Shown one piece after another: positions 1-6,300 of a stretch of 6,812 nt of DNA (its first letter is position 1; every line of letters starts with the position of its first letter). This stretch comes from DATKMG01 sp035541995 (GTDB taxonomy: Bacteria; Acidobacteriota; Terriglobia; Versatilivoradales; Versatilivoraceae). Location of the stretch: NCBI GenBank assembly GCA_035541995.1, contig DATKMG010000749.1, positions 1-6,812 on the forward strand, in the 5' to 3' direction. The notes beneath the pieces were generated by a model, which ran no database searches, was not told the DNA's origin, and saw only the letters and a list, made by a program, of their open reading frames with translations. Both the position numbers and the translations under genes were made by a program.

Positions 1-3
1 ACC

Positions 4-1494
4 TCACAAGCTGTTGCTGAAAAGTCTCGCCGAAGCTGCCACCCAGCGATCGATGGAGTTCCAGAAACCGACAAGTAGGACATTAGGAAGGAGGAGCACG
101 ACCAGCAGCGACATGTTAACGGGGGAGATTTTCAAGGGTGGCAGATTCTTGTCCCCCTCGTCCAGGATCATTGTCTTCATAACCTTCATATAATAGTAAG
201 CCGCGATGGCTGCGTTGAGGCTACCAACAACTGCCAGCCAGATTATCCCCTGATCGATCACGGCACCAAACACATAGAGCTTCCCCAAGAACCCTGAAAA
301 GGGGGGGATTCCGATTAGGGAGAGAAGAAATATGCTCATAGCCACAGTCAGAAACGGAGACCGCCGGGACATGCCGGCATAGTCATCGATCTCGAAGGTC
401 TTGTCGCTATTGTAAATCACGGTAACCACCAAGAAAGCCCCAAGATTCATAAAGACATAAACGAACAGGTAGACAAGTACGGATCTAAGTCCAACCTGGC
501 TCAAGACAGCCACTCCCATCATGATATAACCGGCATGGGCAATGCTGGAATAGGCGAGCATCCGCTTCAGATTGTTCTGGGTCAGGGCAGCGATGTTTCC
601 TAGCGTCATAGTAAGGACAGAAATCCCAACCAGAATAGCCGACCAGTTGAGACCGTGCATCATGCTCCACTGGGTTCCGGTCCCCTGAGATAGGCCGCTG
701 AAAAAGAAGCGGATCAGAATTCCAAAACCGGCCGCCTTGGGGGCCACCGAAAGAAATGCCGTCACGGGTGTGGGAGCGCCGGCATAAACGTCCGGACACC
801 AGAAGTGAAAAGGGACAGCCGCTGTCTTGAAACCAAACCCGGCCATGATGAGAAGCACAACCAGGAGCAAAGTATATTGATTGAAGCCGTCCACACCCTG
901 GCTCACAAAAGCATCCCGGATCGCATAAAGGTTCAGAGTGCCCGTCATTCCGTAGAGAAGTGAGAATCCGTACAACATGGCACCCGTAGAAACCGCGCCA
1001 TACAGGAGGTATTTAAGCGCAGCTTCATTAGACAGCCGGTCCGTGCGCAGATAGCCGACCATGATGTAGGAAGTCAAAGACACCAATTCCAGAGATAGGT
1101 ACAGCATTGCCAGGTTGGTGGAGTTGGCCATGAGGATCATCCCAGCGGTCACAACCAAGAGCAGAACGAAGAACTCACCACTGTGGACAGGCGATAATTC
1201 GTCGGAATCCAGTGATCCAATGACAACCAGGAAGCTTGCCAAAATCAGCAACAGCCTGAAGAACTGGGCGAAGCTGTCACTAGCCAGCATACCTTGGAAC
1301 AAACCGCTGTCTGCCGCTCCTGCACGCAACGACAAATACCCCGCCAAGACCAGGCACAACAGAGTCAATGAGGGGTTCAGAATGCGCCGTAGCGATTTCA
1401 ACGAGATATCGACCAAGACAACTACCATGGCAGCCACAAACAGGGTTAGTTCCGGAAGGCAATAGCGCAGACTCTGGAGATTAGCCATGACCAT
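4..1494 (-). CDS. nuoN: NADH-quinone oxidoreductase subunit N, antiporter-like (NuoN/ND2)
   Basis: One of three Mrp-antiporter-like proton-pumping subunits of complex I. The 496-residue product is almost entirely hydrophobic, with about 14 helices. Residues expected in the proton path are present: Glu136 in Leu-Ser-Leu-Glu-Leu; Lys223 in Phe-Lys-Thr-Ala-Ala-Val-Pro-Phe-His-Phe-Trp; Lys253 in Val-Ala-Pro-Lys-Ala-Ala-Gly; and Lys405 in Gly-Phe-Leu-Gly-Lys, after Pro-Pro-Phe-Ser-Gly. The Cys-Pro-Asp-Val-Tyr-Glu/Ala-Gly-Ala-Pro segment (233-241) marks it as NuoN rather than NuoL or NuoM. I used the ATG at 1494; the ATG at 1488 is almost as good. A GAGG inside the nuoK end, about 11 nt upstream, could be the ribosome site. 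The stop is 3 bases from the window edge, so the gene is complete but what follows is unknown. Confidence 0.96.
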   Translation of the reverse strand: MVMANLQSLRYCLPELTLFVAAMVVVLVDISLKSLRRILNPSLTLLCLVLAGYLSLRAGAADSGLFQGMLASDSFAQFFRLLLILASFLVVIGSLDSDELSPVHSGEFFVLLLVVTAGMILMANSTNLAMLYLSLELVSLTSYIMVGYLRTDRLSNEAALKYLLYGAVSTGAMLYGFSLLYGMTGTLNLYAIRDAFVSQGVDGFNQYTLLLVVLLIMAGFGFKTAAVPFHFWCPDVYAGAPTPVTAFLSVAPKAAGFGILIRFFFSGLSQGTGTQWSMMHGLNWSAILVGISVLTMTLGNIAALTQNNLKRMLAYSSIAHAGYIMMGVAVLSQVGLRSVLVYLFVYVFMNLGAFLVVTVIYNSDKTFEIDDYAGMSRRSPFLTVAMSIFLLSLIGIPPFSGFLGKLYVFGAVIDQGIIWLAVVGSLNAAIAAYYYMKVMKTMILDEGDKNLPPLKISPVNMSLLVVLLLPNVLLVGFWNSIDRWVAASARLFSNSL

Positions 1495-1502
1495 GGGAGT
1501 AT

Positions 1503-1808
1503 CTACCTCTTTAGCATGTCAGCTTGGTCAAGATTGACGGTCTTCAGCAGCCGGTACAAAGTCAAGACGAGCGCCAGCGCCACCGCCACTTCGGCAGCGG
1601 CCACCACAATTACCACGATGGCAAAAATCTGCCCATCCATATTGGCAGAGTTGTAGTGGGAGAATGCAACTAGATTGATATTGGCCGAGTTCAGGATCAG
1701 CTCAATTCCCATCAAGACATTGACGGCATTCTTGCGCGTCAGTACACCGAAGATTCCCAGAGAAAAGAGCGCTGCACTGACGAGCAAATAATGTTGCAGC
1801 GTAATCAC
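1503..1808 (-). CDS. nuoK: NADH-quinone oxidoreductase subunit K (NuoK/ND4L)
   Basis: Small membrane subunit of the proton-pumping arm, related to MrpC-type antiporter subunits. It has 101 residues, the standard length, and three membrane helices. The two membrane-embedded glutamates needed for pumping in the family are present: Glu36 in Met-Gly-Ile-Glu-Leu, and Glu73 in Ala-Ala-Ala-Glu-Val, matching Glu36 and Glu72 of the Escherichia coli protein. The start is a GTG at 1808 that overlaps the nuoJ TGA stop as GTGA. It is backed by a perfect AAGGAGG ribosome site 8 nt upstream inside nuoJ. nuoN starts only 8 nt after the stop; nuoL and nuoM, which follow nuoK in the common order, are not there. 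Confidence 0.96.
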   Translation of the reverse strand: MITLQHYLLVSAALFSLGIFGVLTRKNAVNVLMGIELILNSANINLVAFSHYNSANMDGQIFAIVVIVVAAAEVAVALALVLTLYRLLKTVNLDQADMLKR

Positions 1809-2305
1809 AAATCGGTCCTCCTTCTTACCAGCATCGCCGCGCCGATGAGTGCCACCAACAAAAGCACTGACGCCACCTCAAAGGGCAGAAGATAATCGGT
1901 CATGAAAAGGATCCCGATGGCTTCCGTTGTCGGGGATCGGGGTTTCTGGCTGATCGTGTGCCAATGGGTCTGAGTCGCCGCCAACGCCAATGAGACAAAC
2001 ACCAGCAGGGAGATAATCATCCCGGGAAGGTTCTGAAAAGTTTCAGTCTTCAGATTCAGGTTGTAGAGACGATGGGTGAGCATGACACCAAACAAGACGA
2101 GGACTAGTATCCCCCCCACGTAGATCAACACCTGAGTTGCGGCTAAGAAGTCGGCGCCCAAATAGACGTAAATGATAGCCACCCCGAAAAAGGTGACCAG
2201 CAGGGAGAAAGCCGAGTAAATCAAACTCGACGAAAGCACAACCACGGCTGCGGAGGCGACCGTGATCAGCGCAACCACAAGAAAAAGGATATCGGCAGAA
2301 TTCAT
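1805..2305 (-). CDS. nuoJ: NADH-quinone oxidoreductase subunit J (NuoJ/ND6)
   Basis: Membrane subunit at the base of the proton-pumping arm. With the start at 2305 it has 166 residues and about five hydrophobic helices. The diagnostic segment is Ala-Thr-Gln-Val-Leu-Ile-Tyr-Val-Gly-Gly-Ile-Leu-Val-Leu at 56-69, which carries the conserved Tyr62 of the helix that changes between alpha and pi-bulge forms in other complex I structures. A last helix (about 139-160) follows Thr-Asp-Tyr-Leu-Leu-Pro-Phe-Glu. The frame opens further upstream at an ATG at 2350, but that codon lies in the loop of a 9-bp hairpin. A strong GGAGG lies 8 nt before the ATG at 2305, where the first membrane helix begins, so I chose 2305. 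The stop overlaps the nuoK start by 4 nt. Confidence 0.95.
   Translation of the reverse strand: MNSADILFLVVALITVASAAVVVLSSSLIYSAFSLLVTFFGVAIIYVYLGADFLAATQVLIYVGGILVLVLFGVMLTHRLYNLNLKTETFQNLPGMIISLLVFVSLALAATQTHWHTISQKPRSPTTEAIGILFMTDYLLPFEVASVLLLVALIGAAMLVRRRTDL
1817..1823 (-). promoter_or_regulatory. Perfect ribosome binding site of nuoK
   Basis: AAGGAGG, fully complementary to the 3' end of 16S rRNA, lies inside the end of nuoJ, 8 nt before the GTG start at 1808. It explains how a GTG start overlapping a stop codon can be used. Confidence 0.75.
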
Positions 2306-2313
2306 CGGTGGTG

Positions 2314-2318
2314 CCTCC
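2314..2318 (-). promoter_or_regulatory. Ribosome binding site deciding the nuoJ start
   Basis: GGAGG lies 8 nt before the ATG at 2305. It supports that start over the upstream in-frame ATG at 2350, which has no such signal and sits in a hairpin loop. Confidence 0.75.
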
Positions 2319-2338
2319 CCCGGAATAACCGATTTCTT

Positions 2339-2362
2339 TCCAGACCGCATCTCCGGTCTGGA
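2339..2362. repeat. Perfect 9-bp hairpin in the nuoI-nuoJ spacer
   Basis: TCCAGACCG (2339-2347) and CGGTCTGGA (2354-2362) are perfect inverted repeats with a 6-nt loop. In the minus-strand transcript the stem is GC-rich but is followed by AAAGAAA and not by a U run, so it is not a standard intrinsic terminator. The upstream in-frame ATG of nuoJ (2350-2348) falls in the loop. It could mark an mRNA processing or stabilising site between the NuoI part and the membrane-arm part of the operon; the role is inference. Confidence 0.7.
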
Positions 2363-2363
2363 C

Positions 2364-2383
2364 TTCGGAATTGGAAATTCGAA
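2364..2383. repeat. Second inverted repeat in the nuoI-nuoJ spacer, 8 bp with one bulge
   Basis: TTCG-G-AATT (2364-2372) pairs with AATT-CGAA (2376-2383) around a 3-nt loop, with one bulged G at 2368. It starts 2 bp after the 9-bp hairpin, so the two form a tandem structured unit. A short direct repeat CAGATC (2388-2393 and 2395-2400) follows towards nuoI. Confidence 0.45.
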
Positions 2384-2411
2384 ATCACAGATCTCAGATC
2401 ATTCGCTTATG

Positions 2412-2909
2412 TCATTGGACCGGAGCGGCATGTGACGCATGATGAACTGGCTTAGGCGGCGCCAGGGGCTTGTCTTTGGCAAATCGATAGAGAAATTCCT
2501 GTTTGCTGTAAACCGCGAACTCATATTCCTGGGTCATCAACAGGCAATGAGTCGGGCATGGATATGTACACAAGTTGCAGTAACAGCACAACGACATGTC
2601 AATGTCAAACTGGGTAACGCGCAACTTGATGGGGGTCCCGTCTGAAGCATAAATCGGAAGTTCGTCCTTGCCTCGCTTTTCGGTGGTCATGTATATGCAG
2701 TCGACAGGACAAGCCCGGACACATTGGCCGCACCCGATGCAGTCTTCAATCTTGTTAAACAACCGCATTCTCGATCTCTCCGGCAAGGTCCATCTTTCAT
2801 TGGGATACTGTAGCGTCTTGTTCCTGCCCATGAAATGTTTGATGGTGACCTTCATTCCCAGCAGGATCGTCCAAACCGAGTCAAATATGTCTTTGAAATA
2901 CCGCCCCAT
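2412..2909 (-). CDS. nuoI: NADH-quinone oxidoreductase subunit I, 2x[4Fe-4S] ferredoxin subunit (NuoI/TYKY)
   Basis: Electron-transfer subunit carrying two [4Fe-4S] clusters (N6a, N6b) that lead to N2 in NuoB. The product has 165 residues. An N-terminal amphipathic stretch with Gly-Met-Lys-Val-Thr-Ile-Lys-His (18-25) is typical of the part lying along the membrane. Two CxxCxxCxxxCP motifs follow: Cys57, Cys60, Cys63, Cys67 and Cys108, Cys111, Cys114, Cys118, giving all eight ligands. Three further cysteines are present: Cys71 and Cys122, each four residues after the Cys-Pro cysteine, and Cys109 next to Cys108. The C-terminal tail is rich in Pro, His and Ala. The ATG at 2909 follows an excellent AAGGAG ribosome site. 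The gene is set off on both sides by long spacers holding inverted repeats, so it may be translated more independently than its neighbours. Confidence 0.96.
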   Translation of the reverse strand: MGRYFKDIFDSVWTILLGMKVTIKHFMGRNKTLQYPNERWTLPERSRMRLFNKIEDCIGCGQCVRACPVDCIYMTTEKRGKDELPIYASDGTPIKLRVTQFDIDMSLCCYCNLCTYPCPTHCLLMTQEYEFAVYSKQEFLYRFAKDKPLAPPKPVHHASHAAPVQ

Positions 2910-2914
2910 TTCAA

Positions 2915-2920
2915 CTCCTT
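2915..2920 (-). promoter_or_regulatory. Strong ribosome binding site of nuoI
   Basis: AAGGAG lies 5 nt before the ATG at 2909 and just downstream of the inverted repeat at 2927-2953. It is one of the best ribosome sites in the block. Confidence 0.75.
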
Positions 2921-2926
2921 TGAGTC

Positions 2927-2953
2927 CGGGTTAGCTGCGATTCATCCAACCCG
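2927..2953. repeat. 6-bp inverted repeat just upstream of the nuoI ribosome site
   Basis: CGGGTT (2927-2932) and AACCCG (2948-2953) are perfect inverted repeats around a 15-nt loop, 6 nt upstream of the nuoI ribosome site in the transcript. It has no U tract. It could influence nuoI translation or be a cleavage site, or be chance. Confidence 0.35.
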
Positions 2954-2962
2954 TCATCACGA

Positions 2963-2994
2963 CAAAAAAGCGATGCTACGAGCGTGCTTCTTCG
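2963..2994 (-). repeat. Weak hairpin with U run after nuoH (possible attenuator)
   Basis: In the transcript, CGAAGAAGC (2994-2986) can pair with GCTTTTTTG (2971-2963) over 9 bp with two G-U wobbles, around a 14-nt loop. It begins 9 nt after the nuoH stop. The six U are part of the stem and the stem is AT-rich, so it is a poor intrinsic terminator at best; it might cause partial read-through into nuoI. Confidence 0.2.
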
Positions 2995-3003
2995 ATTCTA
3001 TTT

Positions 3004-4047
3004 TCACTTCAATGCCAGAATTCCTGAGCCCATTACCAGAACGAATGCGATCGGCAGCAGCACTTTCCAACACATGTGGAGCAATTGATCCACTCGCAGC
3101 CTCGGGAGAGTCCACCGCAGCCACATTTGCACGAAGACCAGAAACATCGCCTTGATCAAGAAAAGGAATGCCCCCGGCAGTAACGGCTGAGACAAGAATC
3201 CGCTCCATCCTCCTAGAAAAAGGGTCGTGGCAATGCAGCTTACTAGAAGCATGTTGGCGTATTCGGCCAGATAGAAAAAGGCAAATCGCATACCGCTATA
3301 CTCGGTGTGGTATCCGGCCACCAATTCTGATTCGGCTTCCGGGATGTCAAACGGAGTCCGATTCACTTCAGCTAGAGAAGCCAGAAAATAGACAAAAAAA
3401 GCCAGGAACGTGAACGGATTCCGAAACAGGAACCAATTCCAGACTCCCCCCTGCTGAGCCAGAACAATCTCCTGCATGCTCAGGCTCCCCACGTGGATGA
3501 TGACCGTCAGGATGGCCAGAACGGATGGAATCTCGTAGCTCACGATTTGTGCCGCCGCTCGCATTCCTCCATAGAGGGCATATTTGTTGTTGGAGGACCA
3601 TCCAGCCATAATGATGCCCACGACTCCCAGTGCAGTTATGGCCACCGCGTACAGAATGCCGATGTTGAGGTCGGCTGCAATGAAACTGGAAGTGAAGGGA
3701 ATCACGGCGAATGCTGCAAAACCACCAACAAAGACGAGAACGGGCGCCATACGGAAAAGAAACCGGTCAGCCTCCGCGGGAATGATATCTTCTTTAAGCA
3801 GCAACTTGACCCCGTCAGCCAGAGGCTGGGCCCAGCCGTGCCATCCGCCTACCCGCATTGGTCCCAACCGGTCCTGCATATGGGCCGCAATCTTGCGTTC
3901 TCCCCAGGTGGCCATCAACACGAATAATAGTGCGGCGGTCAGGCAAATCAGGCAGGCCAGAACCATCGGGATTAAGCGCTGTAACGATTCCGGTAGACGG
4001 GCATAAGCAGCGATATTACCCGACAACCAGACGAAGATTGCATCCAT
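3004..4047 (-). CDS. nuoH: NADH-quinone oxidoreductase subunit H (NuoH/ND1)
   Basis: Membrane subunit that docks the peripheral arm to the membrane and forms the entry of the quinone tunnel. The 347-residue product is strongly hydrophobic, with about eight membrane helices, a normal length for the family. Family motifs visible are Glu-Arg-Lys at 50-52, followed by the Gln-Asp-Arg-Leu-Gly-Pro loop (58-63); Lys-Glu-Asp-Ile-Ile-Pro (85-90); and the acidic loop Ala-Glu-Val-Asn-Arg-Thr-Pro-Phe-Asp-Ile-Pro-Glu-Ala-Glu-Ser-Glu-Leu at 226-242, which contributes to the path between quinone site and membrane arm. The ATG at 4047 has an AAGGAA ribosome site 6 nt upstream and lies 20 nt after nuoD. After the stop there is an unusually long 94-nt gap before nuoI. 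A complex I identity rather than a membrane-bound hydrogenase subunit is supported by the neighbouring nuoA, nuoJ, nuoK and nuoN. Confidence 0.97.
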   Translation of the reverse strand: MDAIFVWLSGNIAAYARLPESLQRLIPMVLACLICLTAALLFVLMATWGERKIAAHMQDRLGPMRVGGWHGWAQPLADGVKLLLKEDIIPAEADRFLFRMAPVLVFVGGFAAFAVIPFTSSFIAADLNIGILYAVAITALGVVGIIMAGWSSNNKYALYGGMRAAAQIVSYEIPSVLAILTVIIHVGSLSMQEIVLAQQGGVWNWFLFRNPFTFLAFFVYFLASLAEVNRTPFDIPEAESELVAGYHTEYSGMRFAFFYLAEYANMLLVSCIATTLFLGGWSGFLSQPLLPGAFLFLIKAMFLVFVQMWLRWTLPRLRVDQLLHMCWKVLLPIAFVLVMGSGILALK

Positions 4048-4053
4048 GAACTT

Positions 4054-4059
4054 TTCCTT
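4054..4059 (-). promoter_or_regulatory. Ribosome binding site of nuoH
   Basis: AAGGAA lies 6 nt before the ATG at 4047, inside the 20-nt nuoD-nuoH spacer. It confirms that nuoH starts immediately after nuoD. Confidence 0.7.
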
Positions 4060-4067
4060 ATATCTGT

Positions 4068-5192
4068 TTACCTGTCTATCTCACCCAAGACGATGTCGAT
4101 GCTGCCGAGAATGGCAATGATGTCAGCAATCAAAGCACCCTTGGCCATGGCTGGTAAGGCACTCAGCACCGTGAAGCACGGTGACTTGACCTTGATCCGG
4201 TAAGGATTCCCAGTCCCATCACTGACGATATAGTAACCGAGCTCACCCCGGGGAGCCTCGCTCCGACCGTAACATTCCCCCTTCTGAGGCCTAACTTTCT
4301 TGGGGATTTTTTCTTGAACGTCCCCTTCCGGCAAGTGGTCCAACGCCTGATGCAGGATCTTGAGGCTCTCCGCCATCTCCCAGACCCGCACAAAATACCG
4401 ATCCCAGCAGGAACCTAAAGGCCCGAATCTCCCATCTCCAACTGCCACGTCAAAATCGTACTTTTCGTATCCGGAATAGGGTTCATCCTTGCGCAAATCC
4501 CACTTGACACCGGAGCCTCTTAGATTAGGTCCAGTCACATTGTAGGAGAGGGCGACATCGACCGCGAGGATTCCAACCGCTGCCGTACGGTTGATAAAGA
4601 TCTTGTTGTAACTCAAAAGCTCATTGAGTTCTTTAAGAACGGGCTCAAACTCCCTGAGAAATTGTTTCGCCTTTTCCACAAATCCATCAGGTATGTCATG
4701 CGACACTCCACCGACCCAGTTGTAGTTGTACAGAAGCCGAGCCCCGCAGGTCCATTCAAACAGGTCAAGGACTTTCTCTCGTTCGATGAAGCAATGCAAG
4801 AAGGGGGTGAAGGTCCCGATGTCCATTCCGTAAGTGGCAACCGCCAGCAAGTGACTGGCAATCCGATTCAATTCCGCCATGATGACCCGCAAGGTCTTGA
4901 CTCGTTCGTTCACTTCGATTTTCATGAGTTTTTCGACCGCGAGCGCATATCCAAAACTGTTGTTCATGGAAGCGACATAGTCCATGCGATCGGTATACGG
5001 AACCACACCGGGATAATCTACGTTTTCAGCATGTTTCTCGAAGCAGCGATGCAAATAGCCAATATGAGGGATCACCTTCTTGACGATTTCCCCGTCAGTT
5101 TCCAGTTCCAATCGCAACACTCCATGGGTGCTGGGATGCTGAGGTCCCATGTTAAGGACCATTTCTTCGCCGACGTAAGCTTCAACTTGCAT
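4068..5192 (-). CDS. nuoD: NADH-quinone oxidoreductase subunit D, quinone-site subunit (NuoD/49 kDa)
   Basis: 49-kDa-type subunit that forms the quinone-binding cavity with NuoB and is related to the large subunit of [NiFe] hydrogenases. The 374-residue protein begins almost at the conserved core. Gly-Pro-Gln-His-Pro-Ser-Thr-His-Gly spans 16-24, and His-Ile-Gly-Tyr-Leu-His-Arg lies at 43-49. His23 and Tyr72 (in Arg-Met-Asp-Tyr) correspond by motif to the quinone-headgroup residues His38 and Tyr87 of Thermus Nqo4. The C-terminus ends Gly-Glu-Ile-Asp-Arg, the usual family ending. The hydrogenase-type CxxC metal ligands are absent, as expected for complex I. The gene starts 26 nt after nuoC, with only a short GAG as a possible ribosome site. 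nuoH follows 20 nt downstream, so nothing sits where nuoE, nuoF and nuoG occur in 14-subunit operons. Confidence 0.97.
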   Translation of the reverse strand: MQVEAYVGEEMVLNMGPQHPSTHGVLRLELETDGEIVKKVIPHIGYLHRCFEKHAENVDYPGVVPYTDRMDYVASMNNSFGYALAVEKLMKIEVNERVKTLRVIMAELNRIASHLLAVATYGMDIGTFTPFLHCFIEREKVLDLFEWTCGARLLYNYNWVGGVSHDIPDGFVEKAKQFLREFEPVLKELNELLSYNKIFINRTAAVGILAVDVALSYNVTGPNLRGSGVKWDLRKDEPYSGYEKYDFDVAVGDGRFGPLGSCWDRYFVRVWEMAESLKILHQALDHLPEGDVQEKIPKKVRPQKGECYGRSEAPRGELGYYIVSDGTGNPYRIKVKSPCFTVLSALPAMAKGALIADIIAILGSIDIVLGEIDR

Positions 5193-5218
5193 AGGTACTC
5201 AGGCTCTACAACCCGAAT

Positions 5219-5779
5219 TCAACCCTCGCGAAAGGGATCAGTGCCTACTTGCAACCCATCCTGGGCCATTTCCACAAACTGTTTGCCCGGGGCCACTGGC
5301 ATCCCTCTGTAAGTCTCAGGCTGAACGTAATCTTTTCGCAAAGGATAGCCCACCCAGTCGTCCGGGCACAGAATCCGTCGCAGGTCCGTGTGTCCATTGA
5401 ACGTGACTCCAAACATGTCATAAGCCTCCCGCTCATGCCAGTTTGCAATGTCCCATATTTGTTCGACTGATGGAATTGACGGCTCTTCGCGAGGAAGCAG
5501 GACTTTCAGCACGATCTGGTGCCGGTGCTTCATTGAGAACAGATGATACACCAGTTCAATCCGGTCGGTTTCTCCCTTCAGCCCCTTATAGTCCACTGCG
5601 CTCAGGCACATCAAAGTATCGAAGGCCAGTGCTTCATTGCTTTTGAGGAATGAACAGATCTCGGCAATGGAGTCACCCTCCACCGTGATGGTAGGGTCCA
5701 AGACGCTCATATCCGAGCTGAGGATCTTGCTTCCGAATTTCCCTTGGAGGACTTGGAGGATCCCAGGCGCCTGTTGCAT
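5219..5779 (-). CDS. nuoC: NADH-quinone oxidoreductase subunit C (NuoC/30 kDa)
   Basis: Peripheral-arm scaffold subunit that packs against NuoD and NuoI and has no cofactor of its own. The product has 186 residues. A variable N-terminal half leads to the 30-kDa-subunit signature at about 114-151: Trp-His-Glu-Arg-Glu-Ala-Tyr-Asp-Met-Phe-Gly, then a His-Thr-Asp-Leu-Arg-Arg stretch, and finally Gly-Tyr-Pro-Leu-Arg-Lys-Asp-Tyr. It is a separate gene, not fused to nuoD as in Escherichia coli. The start at 5779 lies 4 nt after the nuoB stop; no strong Shine-Dalgarno sequence precedes it (a GGGG lies about 14 nt upstream), so translation is probably coupled to nuoB. The C-terminus stops about 35 residues beyond the signature, a normal end for the family. 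Confidence 0.95.
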   Translation of the reverse strand: MQQAPGILQVLQGKFGSKILSSDMSVLDPTITVEGDSIAEICSFLKSNEALAFDTLMCLSAVDYKGLKGETDRIELVYHLFSMKHRHQIVLKVLLPREEPSIPSVEQIWDIANWHEREAYDMFGVTFNGHTDLRRILCPDDWVGYPLRKDYVQPETYRGMPVAPGKQFVEMAQDGLQVGTDPFREG

Positions 5780-5783
5780 GGTA

Positions 5784-6278
5784 CTAGGCGACCCCTTTTT
5801 TGCGCAGGACGCGATCTCTCATGATTTTCTCCTGCAACTTCATAATGCCAAAAAGAAGGGCCTCGGGACGAGGCGGGCAACCAGGAACATAGACATCCAC
5901 TGGAATAACGTTGTCGACCCCGTTGAGGACGTGATAACCATGCTTCCAGTATGGACCTCCATTGTTTGCGCAACTACCCATCGAGATCACGTACTTGGGC
6001 TCAGCCATCTGCTCATAGAGTCGCTTGACCCGTGTTGCCATTTTCAGTGTTACAGTTCCAGCCACAATCATGAGATCGGCCTGCCGAGGGGTTGCACGGG
6101 GAATCATGCCAAAACGATCCCAGTCGTGTCGTGAAGCACCGGTAGCCATCATTTCAATAGCACAGCAAGCAAGACCGAAGCTCAGCGGCCAGAGCGAGGA
6201 AGAACGACCCCAATTAATCAAACTATCGACCGTCGTAAAAATGAAGTTATCACCGAATCTATTTTCTAATATGCTCAT
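5784..6278 (-). CDS. nuoB: NADH-quinone oxidoreductase subunit B, N2 cluster subunit (NuoB/PSST)
   Basis: Peripheral-arm subunit that holds [4Fe-4S] cluster N2, the last iron-sulfur centre before quinone. With the start at 6278 the protein has 164 residues. All four expected N2 ligands are visible: the tandem Cys38-Cys39 in the Leu-Ala-Cys-Cys-Ala-Ile-Glu-Met-Met segment, Cys103 in Met-Gly-Ser-Cys, and Cys134 in Pro-Gly-Cys-Pro-Pro-Arg-Pro. The Pro-Arg-Gln-Ala-Asp-Leu segment at 64-69 is also typical. The frame is open upstream to an ATG at 6359, but that would put 27 unconserved residues inside the nuoA coding region. The family normally begins close to the Leu-Glu-Asn-Arg-Phe segment found here at residues 4-8, so I place the start at 6278. 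The Shine-Dalgarno signal is weak (a GGGG about 8 nt upstream). The stop is 4 nt before the nuoC start, suggesting translational coupling. Confidence 0.96.
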   Translation of the reverse strand: MSILENRFGDNFIFTTVDSLINWGRSSSLWPLSFGLACCAIEMMATGASRHDWDRFGMIPRATPRQADLMIVAGTVTLKMATRVKRLYEQMAEPKYVISMGSCANNGGPYWKHGYHVLNGVDNVIPVDVYVPGCPPRPEALLFGIMKLQEKIMRDRVLRKKGVA

Positions 6279-6300
6279 AGACCATGCCCCGTCTGAAAGT

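Noticed and set aside
2306..2350. Longer NuoJ starting at 2350
   Set aside because: The ATG is in a hairpin loop without a ribosome site, whereas the ATG at 2305 has a GGAGG at ideal distance and begins at the first membrane helix.
2339..2362. Intrinsic terminator between nuoI and nuoJ
   Set aside because: The stem is good but an A-rich stretch, not a U tract, follows in the direction of transcription, and the downstream genes belong to the same complex.
3004..4047. Membrane-bound hydrogenase or formate hydrogenlyase instead of complex I
   Set aside because: NuoD lacks the hydrogenase CxxC nickel ligands and keeps the quinone-site His and Tyr; nuoA, nuoJ, nuoK and nuoN typical of complex I are present.
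4662..5312. Long plus-strand open frame (about 216 codons), and other plus-strand frames such as 5637-6134 and 3493-3927
   Set aside because: They lie opposite well-conserved nuoD, nuoB/nuoC and nuoH, have no recognisable domain, and their length is explained by the codon pattern of the genes on the other strand.
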